A stretch of DNA of 5,421 nucleotides. Source: Sulfuriferula multivorans (GTDB taxonomy: Bacteria > Pseudomonadota > Gammaproteobacteria > Burkholderiales > Thiobacillaceae). Where the stretch lies: NCBI GenBank assembly GCA_010365175.1, contig JAAFGW010000213.1, positions 1 to 5,421 on the forward strand, read 5' to 3'. Position 1 is the stretch's first letter, and every line of letters starts with the position of its first letter. Shown one piece after another: positions 1 to 4,271 of this stretch. Position numbers and translations under genes: made by a program. A model generated the notes under the pieces. The model made no database searches. It was not told where the DNA came from and saw nothing but the letters and a program-made list of their open reading frames with translations.

Positions 1-396
1 ATGCACCGGCACTTCCATTCCTGGCACTTCAATTTCGCAATGCAACATGCCGCGGCTCTCGAATGAGTGCGCTGAGATGTCTTCGTTTTCCCAGGACAAA
101 ATCTTGAAGCGCGACAGAATGGCATTGCCGTGATGGCCCATGTCGTAGACGCAGTTCTTGCCGTAGGCGAAGTCAGTGTAGACATGGCCCGCCAGGAACT
201 CGTGCTGCGGATCGCTCGGCCAATGCTTGAAGCGGTTGACACGAAGACCGTGACTGCCCTGCACTTCCTGCAAAAACACAATGTCAGTTCCCAGGGTGCT
301 GAGACGGTCGCGCAACTCGTGCACCGTCAGCCGCCGGTTGAATTGCGACAGGCCTTTATGAATGTTGTAGCTCGCAATATGAAGCGGAGGTGTCAT
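1..396 (-). CDS. Endonuclease/exonuclease/phosphatase family protein, C-terminal end beyond the window
   Basis: The reading frame starts at an ATG at 394-396 and stays open for 132 codons to the left edge, so the C-terminal part is missing. Visible signatures are those of the metal-dependent EEP fold (exonuclease III, DNase I, YbhP-like proteins): SYNIHKG at residues 9-15 with Asn11, DIVFLQEV at 38-45 with Glu44 as the expected Mg2+ ligand, HHGNAILSR at 88-96, and ESRGML at 113-118. The catalytic His and Asp-His motifs near the C terminus of the family are not in the window. The family cleaves phosphodiester bonds in nucleic acids, lipids or small molecules; the substrate here cannot be told. 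It is closest in feel to the small YbhP-type proteins often found next to a cardiolipin synthase gene, which could be checked just past the left edge. No Shine-Dalgarno sits at normal spacing before the ATG. It follows nudB in the same direction, separated by a palindromic insertion. Confidence 0.88.
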   Translation of the reverse strand, partial: MTPPLHIASYNIHKGLSQFNRRLTVHELRDRLSTLGTDIVFLQEVQGSHGLRVNRFKHWPSDPQHEFLAGHVYTDFAYGKNCVYDMGHHGNAILSRFKILSWENEDISAHSFESRGMLHCEIEVPGMEVPVH

Positions 397-402
397 CGGG
401 TC

Positions 403-408
403 ATTATA
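403..408 (-). promoter_or_regulatory. TATAAT hexamer at the element/gene junction upstream of the EEP gene
   Basis: Read on the minus strand the junction is CCC-TATAAT-GACCCG-ATG. The hexamer is a perfect -10 match, built from the flanking TATA of the palindromic element plus AT of the gene leader. It ends 6 nt before the ATG, so if it works as a promoter the transcript would be leaderless or nearly so. I see no convincing -35 at 16-18 bp. The same bases contain an ATG (402-404) opening a three-codon frame (ATG ACC CGA TGA) whose stop overlaps the EEP start codon as ATGA, with GAGG 9 nt upstream of it. Function is unproven. Confidence 0.25.
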
Positions 409-553
409 GGGCACCTCTAAAAATCCAGAGTTCATCCCAACTGCTGCGTTGCGGGAAAAATTTCTTGCTGACATATCAAACATATGCGGCGCTGCGAAAT
501 TTTTCCCGCGCCTTGCATTTGGGCGAGCTCTAAATTTTTAGAGGTGCCCTATA
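405..553. repeat. MITE-like palindromic element with perfect terminal inverted repeats and TATA flanks
   Basis: The core spans 409-549 (141 bp). Its ends are perfect 16-bp inverted repeats: GGGCACCTCTAAAAAT at 409-424 and ATTTTTAGAGGTGCCC at 534-549. Both sides are flanked by TATA (405-408 and 550-553), consistent with a TA or TATA target duplication. The arms continue to pair imperfectly inward, with AGAG, CCCAA and TGC blocks, and finish in a second perfect 14-bp pair, GCGGGAAAAATTTC at 451-464 with its complement at 496-509. That leaves a loop of about 31 nt (465-495). No open reading frame of useful size lies inside, so any mobility would depend on a transposase elsewhere. The element fills virtually all of the gap between nudB and the EEP gene, and its right end supplies part of the nudB stop codon (TAG, 549-551). 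In RNA it would form a long hairpin between the two coding regions. The family is not identified. Confidence 0.8.
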
Positions 554-989
554 GGCGCTCGGGCAGCAGCCGAATTGCTGCCGCATTACTCGGCGAGAAG
601 CAGCGCTCGGCAGCGTCCGCCCAAGGCAACCACGCATAGCGCAGATGCTCGCGCGGTGCCAGCGTGACGGGCTGCGGCGCGGGCAGCTTCAGGCCAAAAC
701 CATGCTCGGTATTGTGCGTGATACCCGGGGCATAACGGTGGCGCCAGCGCGCATAGATTTCGTAGCAGGTTGAAATATCCCACGGCGTCAATTCAAACCG
801 GGTCGCGTCCAGCCCGGTTTCCTCGCCCACTTCACGAATCGCGGTTTGTTCAAGCGTTTCGCCTGCATCCTGCGAACCCGTCACCGACTGCCAGAATCCC
901 GGCGCGTCGGCGCGTTCCATCAGCAACACCTGGCCGTCTGCCGCATAAATCACGACCAAAACGGAGACGGGAAGTTTATGCGGGGTCAC
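549..989 (-). CDS. nudB: Dihydroneopterin triphosphate diphosphatase (NudB, Nudix family)
   Basis: The 146-residue protein carries a complete Nudix box, GX5EX7REUXEEXGU, at residues 38-60 (begins GSQDAGE, ends REVGEETGL); Glu53, Glu56 and Glu57 are the expected metal ligands. The N-terminal strand KLPVSVLVVIY, the segment RADAPGFWQSVTG before the box, and the later NTEHGFGLKLP and HLRYAWLPWADA segments match NudB, which in E. coli is about 150 residues. NudB hydrolyses dihydroneopterin triphosphate to the monophosphate plus pyrophosphate, an early step of folate synthesis in the cytoplasm. Translation starts at GTG (987-989), which overlaps the stop of the upstream gene as GTGA, with a weak TTAGGG upstream; coupling to the preceding gene is likely. 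The TAG stop straddles the end of the palindromic element, yet the C terminus (ERL) would be the same without the insertion. A general Nudix hydrolase of other substrate is the alternative. Confidence 0.9.
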   Translation of the reverse strand: MTPHKLPVSVLVVIYAADGQVLLMERADAPGFWQSVTGSQDAGETLEQTAIREVGEETGLDATRFELTPWDISTCYEIYARWRHRYAPGITHNTEHGFGLKLPAPQPVTLAPREHLRYAWLPWADAAERCFSPSNAAAIRLLPERL

Positions 990-1291
990 TCGACCCTAAC
1001 AGTGAGCGTAGCGCCCGAAGCCTGCAATGCAAGCAGGCGGTCGATGTTGGGGTGTTTGCCTGCATGCTTGCGCGCATCGTCGCTGTGTTCGGCGAAGATT
1101 GCCAGGCCCTCAGCCGCAGCGGCGGGAGTGATGCCGTCGTGTTTATCTGCCAGATACGCGTAGACGCGAAACGAACCGGCCGTGCCGGGGCCATTTTCGA
1201 TTACCGCCACTTCAGCACCCGTGGCATCGGCTAACCGTAACCGTGTGCCCCTCGCTTCGGGCAGGGTTTTCAGCGTGTCGGCGAAGCTCAT
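986..1291 (-). CDS. Small conserved protein, DUF2322-like
   Basis: This encodes 101 residues beginning MSFADTLKTLPEARG, with a central AEVAVIENGPGTAGSFRVYAYLA stretch broken by the GPGTAGS turn, a helix-like AAAAEGLAIFAEHSDDAR segment, and KHPNIDRLLAL near the C terminus. From memory these features fit the uncharacterised family DUF2322; no biochemical function is known to me and none is proposed. There is no signal peptide, membrane segment or Cys/His metal motif, so a soluble cytoplasmic protein is expected. Its ATG (1289-1291) overlaps the aspS stop as ATGA, and its own TGA overlaps the nudB GTG. It has no Shine-Dalgarno of its own; instead an inverted repeat (GCTGAC/GTCAGC, 1292-1305) sits directly upstream of the ATG. 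It therefore looks translated by coupling to aspS. The overlap on both sides and codon use like the neighbours make it a real gene. Confidence 0.85.
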   Translation of the reverse strand: MSFADTLKTLPEARGTRLRLADATGAEVAVIENGPGTAGSFRVYAYLADKHDGITPAAAAEGLAIFAEHSDDARKHAGKHPNIDRLLALQASGATLTVRVE

Positions 1292-3105
1292 GCTGACTTG
1301 TCAGCCGGATTGGCCGCCGGATTAGCAGCCGGATTAGAATTGCGTAGCTTGATGTGAAGTTCACGCAGCTGTTTGTCATCAACCACGTTCGGGGCATTGG
1401 TCATCAGGCAGGACGCACGCTGGGTCTTGGGGAAGGCGATAACGTCACGGATGGACTCGGAACCGGTCATCAGCGTGACCAATCGGTCGAGACCAAACGC
1501 CAGACCACCGTGTGGTGGGGCGCCGTACTGCAGCGCATCGAGCAGGAAGCCGAATTTCTCGCGGCGTTCTTCCTCACCAATGTTCAGCGCGGCGAACACC
1601 CTCTCCTGCACGGCCTGCTTGTGGATACGCACCGAACCGCCGCCGACTTCCCAACCGTTGATCACCATGTCATAGGCCTTGGACAGGCACTTGCCGGGAT
1701 CGGTGGCAAGCCATTCTTCGTGGCCGTCTTTCGGCGCAGTAAAGGGGTGGTGCAGCGCGTCCCAGCGGTTTTCGTCCTCGTTGAATTCGAACATGGGGAA
1801 ATCAACCACCCACAGCGGCGCCCAGGCACGGCCGTCGAGATGATTCTTCTCGTGGCCGATCTTCAGGCGCAGCGCGCCCAAGGCATCGTTCACCACCTTG
1901 GCCTTGTCGGCACCGAAGAAAACCAGGTCGCCATTCTGCGCACCGGTACGCTGCATCACGGCAGCGAGCGCGGCTTCGGACAGGTTCTTGACGATGGGGG
2001 ACTGCAAGCCGGTTTCGTTCAACTGCGCCACGTCGTTGACCTTGATATAAGCCAGGCCCTTGGCGCCGTAAATCTTGACGAACCCGGTGTAGGTGTCGAT
2101 CTCGCTGCGGCTGAGCGACGCCCCGCCGGGGATACGCAGTGCGGCAACGCGGCCTTTTGCATCGTTGGCCGGGCCGGAGAAGACTTTGAACGCGACGTCT
2201 TTCATCGCGTCGCCGACGTCAACGATTTCGAGCGTCACGCGCATGTCGGGCTTGTCGGAGCCGTAACGGTGCATTGCTTCTGCGTAGGTCATGCGCGGGA
2301 AGGAAGCGGGGAGATCCGTATCCTGCGCACGCTTCATCATGTCGCGGATCATGCCCTCGACCAGGCCCATGATTTCCTCTTCGTCAAGAAACGAGGTTTC
2401 CAGGTCGACCTGAGTGAATTCAGGCTGACGGTCAGCACGCAGATCTTCGTCGCGGAAACACTTGGTGAGCTGGAAATAGCGGTCGAAGCCCGCCACCATT
2501 AACAACTGCTTGAACAACTGCGGCGACTGTGGCAACGCGTAGAACATGCCATCGTGGACGCGCGAGGGCACCAGATAATCGCGCGCACCTTCTGGCGTGG
2601 AGCGTGTCAGCATCGGCGTTTCGATTTCCATGAAGCCATGGGCATCGAGGTAATCGCGCATGATTTTGGAGACGCGATAGCGCAGCCGCATGTTCTTTTG
2701 CATCGGCTCGCGGCGCAGGTCGAGATAGCGGTATTGCAGACGAATGTTTTCGTTGATGTTGTCGTCGTCGATCTGGAACGGCGGTGTCAGCGAGGGGTTC
2801 AACACTTCCAGATTTTTGGTCAACATTTCGACCATGCCCGTGGCCATGTTGGGGTTTTCGGTGCCAGCGGGACGCGCGCGCACCAATCCCTCGATCTTCA
2901 GCACGAACTCGGAACGCACCTCTTCGGCCAATTTAAAGGCTTCCGGTGTATCGGGGTCGATCACCACCTGCATCATGCCTTCGCGGTCACGCAGGTCGAT
3001 GAAGATCACACCCCCGTGGTCGCGCCGACGGTGCGCCCAACCACATAGCGTCACAGTGTTGCCGATGTCGGCAGCGCTCACGGCGCCGCAATAATGAGTA
3101 CGCAT
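1288..3105 (-). CDS. aspS: Aspartyl-tRNA synthetase, bacterial type, probably non-discriminating
   Basis: This is a full-length 605-residue class II synthetase that activates aspartate with ATP and transfers it to tRNA. Order of domains: N-terminal OB-fold anticodon-binding domain (about 1-110, VTLCGWAHRRRDHGGVIF at 18-34); catalytic core with TPEGARDYLVPSR (170-182), ALPQSPQLFKQLLMVAGFDR (190-209) and motif 2 FRDEDLRADRQPEF (217-230); bacterial GAD insertion (about 300-415); then HHPFTAPKD (452-460), GGGSVRIH (488-495) and motif 3 GLAFGLDRL (534-542). His30 and Gly81 occupy the positions that in Pseudomonas aeruginosa mark a non-discriminating enzyme able to charge tRNA-Asn as well; E. coli has Leu and Lys there. 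If so, a GatCAB amidotransferase should exist elsewhere. The ATG is preceded by a good Shine-Dalgarno (TAGGAA, 3113-3118). The last 16 residues are a repetitive Asn-Pro-Ala-Ala tail unlike the conserved core. DUF502 and FmdB genes lie upstream, and a DUF2322-like gene overlaps the stop codon. Confidence 0.98.
   Translation of the reverse strand: MRTHYCGAVSAADIGNTVTLCGWAHRRRDHGGVIFIDLRDREGMMQVVIDPDTPEAFKLAEEVRSEFVLKIEGLVRARPAGTENPNMATGMVEMLTKNLEVLNPSLTPPFQIDDDNINENIRLQYRYLDLRREPMQKNMRLRYRVSKIMRDYLDAHGFMEIETPMLTRSTPEGARDYLVPSRVHDGMFYALPQSPQLFKQLLMVAGFDRYFQLTKCFRDEDLRADRQPEFTQVDLETSFLDEEEIMGLVEGMIRDMMKRAQDTDLPASFPRMTYAEAMHRYGSDKPDMRVTLEIVDVGDAMKDVAFKVFSGPANDAKGRVAALRIPGGASLSRSEIDTYTGFVKIYGAKGLAYIKVNDVAQLNETGLQSPIVKNLSEAALAAVMQRTGAQNGDLVFFGADKAKVVNDALGALRLKIGHEKNHLDGRAWAPLWVVDFPMFEFNEDENRWDALHHPFTAPKDGHEEWLATDPGKCLSKAYDMVINGWEVGGGSVRIHKQAVQERVFAALNIGEEERREKFGFLLDALQYGAPPHGGLAFGLDRLVTLMTGSESIRDVIAFPKTQRASCLMTNAPNVVDDKQLRELHIKLRNSNPAANPAANPADKSA
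1304..1339 (-). repeat. Three 12-bp tandem repeats in the 3' end of aspS
   Basis: The octamer GCCGGATT (plus strand) recurs at 1304, 1316 and 1328 with exact 12-bp spacing. In frame it encodes the Asn-Pro-Ala-Ala, Asn-Pro-Ala-Ala, Asn-Pro-Ala-Asp tail of AspRS. The period is a multiple of three, so copy-number changes by slippage would alter tail length without shifting the frame or disturbing the ATGA overlap with the next gene. Confidence 0.85.
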
Positions 3106-3152
3106 GCTCTATTTCCTAATTCAATGCTTGGTTTGTTAAGGGCAGCTTAAGT

Positions 3153-3746
3153 TCATGGGCGCGAATCGCCTGATGCAACGCCCATCGAGACGATGTATTT
3201 CAACGCACGGTCAACCGACACATCCAGCTCGATGACCTCGCTCTTTTTAACGAAAAAATAAAATCCGTTGACCGGGCTCGGCGTGGTGGGAATAAACACC
3301 GCCACATGCTCGTCGGGCAGCAAGCCCGCCACCTCGCACGGAATATTGGTCTGAAAAGCCAGCGACCAGGCCTCGGGATGCGGGTAGCGCACCAGCAGCA
3401 CCTTGCGAAATGCGTGACCGCTGCCTGAGAGCAGGGTGTCGGAGACTTGCTTGACGCTGCCGTAGATGGTTTTCACCACCGGAATCCGGGTGAGCTGGCG
3501 CTCCCAGAAATCGATGATTTTCTGGCCAAAAAAGTTGGCGCCGAACAACCCGGTCAAGACAATGACCAGTAGCGTCAGGATGACCCCCAGACCCGGAATT
3601 CGCATCCCCAGCCAGGCCTCGGTCTGCCATGCGGCGGGCAGCACGGTCAAACTCTGGTCCATGGTGCTGATCAGCAGGTCGAGTACCCATAGGGTGATCC
3701 CCAACGGCACCCAGATCAGCAGACCGGTAATGAAATAGCGTTTCAT
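3153..3746 (-). CDS. DUF502 family inner-membrane protein
   Basis: This is a 197-residue protein starting MKRYFITGLLIWVPL, the usual beginning of the family. Two hydrophobic segments are visible at about residues 5-28 and 51-73, followed by a soluble C-terminal part. Family-typical stretches are FWERQLTRIPVVKTIYGSVKQ (from 80) and VFIPTTPSPVNG (150-161), then FFVKKSEVIELDVSVDRALKYIVSMG. The biochemical function of DUF502 is unknown. It should sit in the cytoplasmic membrane with the C-terminal domain on one face; topology cannot be decided here. I chose the ATG at 3744-3746 by family alignment although it has no clear Shine-Dalgarno. A TTG at 3768-3770 would add eight residues (MSRSHFLS), but its upstream region is the arm of a hairpin. 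The gene lies between fmdB and aspS, 47 nt before aspS, and this linkage suggests a shared operon rather than a proven common role. Confidence 0.9.
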   Translation of the reverse strand: MKRYFITGLLIWVPLGITLWVLDLLISTMDQSLTVLPAAWQTEAWLGMRIPGLGVILTLLVIVLTGLFGANFFGQKIIDFWERQLTRIPVVKTIYGSVKQVSDTLLSGSGHAFRKVLLVRYPHPEAWSLAFQTNIPCEVAGLLPDEHVAVFIPTTPSPVNGFYFFVKKSEVIELDVSVDRALKYIVSMGVASGDSRP

Positions 3747-3766
3747 GGACAGAAAATGACTACGAC

Positions 3767-3802
3767 TCAAAACAAGAAGCGGGCGGTGTAAGCCGCCCGC
3801 TT
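3767..3802 (-). terminator. Rho-independent terminator-like hairpin between the FmdB gene and DUF502
   Basis: A perfect 10-bp stem (AAGCGGGCGG at 3777-3786 with CCGCCCGCTT at 3793-3802) encloses a 6-nt loop. On the minus strand the stem is followed by CTTGTTTTGA, a T-rich but interrupted tail. It starts 18 nt beyond the FmdB-family stop codon and ends before the chosen DUF502 ATG. Because it lies inside the presumed operon it could terminate part of the transcripts or stabilise the upstream message. Strand choice rests on the T-rich side and gene direction. Confidence 0.65.
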
Positions 3803-3820
3803 TGCGGTGAAACCCGCGCT

Positions 3821-4093
3821 TTAGCTACTTGCCGGGCAAGCCGCGGTGCCGCAGGCGGGAGACGGGGCATCGGGCTTGGCTTCGGGTTTGGCTTCAGCCT
3901 TGTTGCTGGTGCCGCCCTTGAAATCGGTGGCGTACCAACCGGTTCCCTTCAGCGCAAAACCCGGCGCCGTCACCTGTTTGGTGTACTGGGCCTCGCCACA
4001 AGACGGGCACACAGTCAGCGGTGCATCCGAACCTTTCAGCATTTCGTCCTGCGCAAAACCACAAGACGTGCATTTGTAAGCATAGATCGGCAT
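3821..4093 (-). CDS. FmdB-family zinc-ribbon protein
   Basis: This encodes 90 residues starting MPIYAYKCTSCG. Four cysteines in two CXXC pairs (Cys8/Cys11 and Cys29/Cys32, in KCTSCG and VCPSCG) form the zinc ribbon typical of the FmdB/CxxC_CxxC_SSSS family. They are followed by the conserved PGFALKGTGWYATDFK stretch (44-59). The family name comes from a putative regulator linked to amide utilisation in Methylophilus, but most members have no established role, so a regulatory function is not assumed. The tail is low-complexity and Lys/Ala/Pro/Glu rich (63-79), ending CGTAACPASS with two further cysteines. The ATG at 4091-4093 is chosen because of the family start and a Shine-Dalgarno GGAGA 6 nt upstream; the frame stays open further upstream to 4171 but that part is repeat DNA. 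It is the first gene after a candidate promoter and is followed by DUF502 and aspS. Confidence 0.92.
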   Translation of the reverse strand: MPIYAYKCTSCGFAQDEMLKGSDAPLTVCPSCGEAQYTKQVTAPGFALKGTGWYATDFKGGTSNKAEAKPEAKPDAPSPACGTAACPASS

Positions 4094-4099
4094 ATAAAT

Positions 4100-4104
4100 T
4101 CTCC
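4100..4104 (-). promoter_or_regulatory. Ribosome binding site of the FmdB-family gene
   Basis: On the minus strand GGAGA is followed by ATTTAT and the ATG at 4091-4093, normal spacing for a Shine-Dalgarno. It fixes the start at MPIYAYKC and argues against the longer reading frame that begins in the repeat array. Confidence 0.75.
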
Positions 4105-4124
4105 GACAATCAATAAGTTGCGGG

Positions 4125-4130
4125 ATTATA
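4125..4130 (-). promoter_or_regulatory. Candidate -10 box for the fmdB-DUF502-aspS operon
   Basis: The minus strand has a perfect TATAAT hexamer here, about 31 nt before the fmdB start codon, which would give a leader of roughly 25 nt. No good -35 lies 16-18 bp upstream; TTGTGC is present but only 14 bp away. A promoter that depends on an activator is therefore possible. The 23-bp repeat array begins at the first base of the hexamer and occupies the whole -35 region. Confidence 0.5.
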
Positions 4131-4221
4131 CCCAATAGTACCGGGCACAAGTACCCAATAGTACCGAGCACAAGTACTCAATAGAACTGTGCACGAGAAC
4201 CCAATAGCGCCGGTACTCACC
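4130..4221. repeat. Tandem array of four 23-bp repeats upstream of the FmdB gene
   Basis: Units start at 4130, 4153, 4176 and 4199, each beginning ACCCAATAG or ACTCAATAG. Units 1 and 2 differ at one base (GTACCGGGCAC versus GTACCGAGCAC); unit 3 carries several changes (AGAACTGTGCACGAGA); unit 4 keeps the start but diverges after GCGCCGGTAC. The copies are contiguous with no spacers, so this is not CRISPR. Divergence rises with distance from the fmdB promoter. The array could be operator sites for a regulator or a simple minisatellite arising by slippage; the sequence alone does not decide. The remaining bases to 4271 hold no gene or clear terminator that I can see. Confidence 0.85.
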
Positions 4222-4271
4222 ATACAGCCCGGCATACGCACCCACCCTACCTGACAACCGGCTTAACCGCT

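Noticed and set aside
130..420. Plus-strand frame of 96 codons at the left end
   Set aside because: The opposite strand encodes the EEP motifs SYNIHKG, FLQEV and HHGNAILSR in order, so the plus frame is a shadow.
770..1234. Plus-strand frame of 154 codons opposite nudB and the DUF2322-like gene
   Set aside because: Basic, Arg/Ser-rich composition without motifs, overlapping two well-supported minus-strand genes.
1354..2502. Long plus-strand reading frame of 382 codons opposite aspS
   Set aside because: It lies wholly antisense to the clearly conserved AspRS; its His/Val/Arg-rich composition is what the complement of a GC-rich gene gives, and no family motif is visible.
2554..3048. Plus-strand frame of 164 codons opposite the 5' half of aspS
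   Set aside because: Same reason: antisense shadow of a conserved gene, with no recognisable domain.
3136..3150. Small inverted repeat TTAAG/CTTAA between DUF502 and aspS
   Set aside because: Five AT-rich base pairs with a 5-nt loop and no T tract; too weak to call a terminator or operator.
3747..3770. TTG start for DUF502 adding eight residues
   Set aside because: No Shine-Dalgarno, non-family sequence, and overlap with the T-rich tail of the terminator-like hairpin; the ATG at 3746 fits the family.
4094..4171. N-terminal extension of the FmdB-family protein (MLGTIGYLCPVLL...) that could resemble a signal peptide
   Set aside because: It is translated 23-bp repeat DNA and leader; a good Shine-Dalgarno and the family start MPIYAYKC lie downstream.
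4130..4221. Possible CRISPR array
   Set aside because: The 23-bp units are directly contiguous with no spacers and decay along the array; no cas genes are present.
4222..4271. Terminator after the TonB-dependent receptor, or a copy of a dispersed GTAGGGTGGG-type repeat
   Set aside because: The minus strand contains GGTAGGGTGGGTGCG but no matching inverted arm, and no strong stem with a T tract follows the stop codon; a single fragment is not enough to call it.
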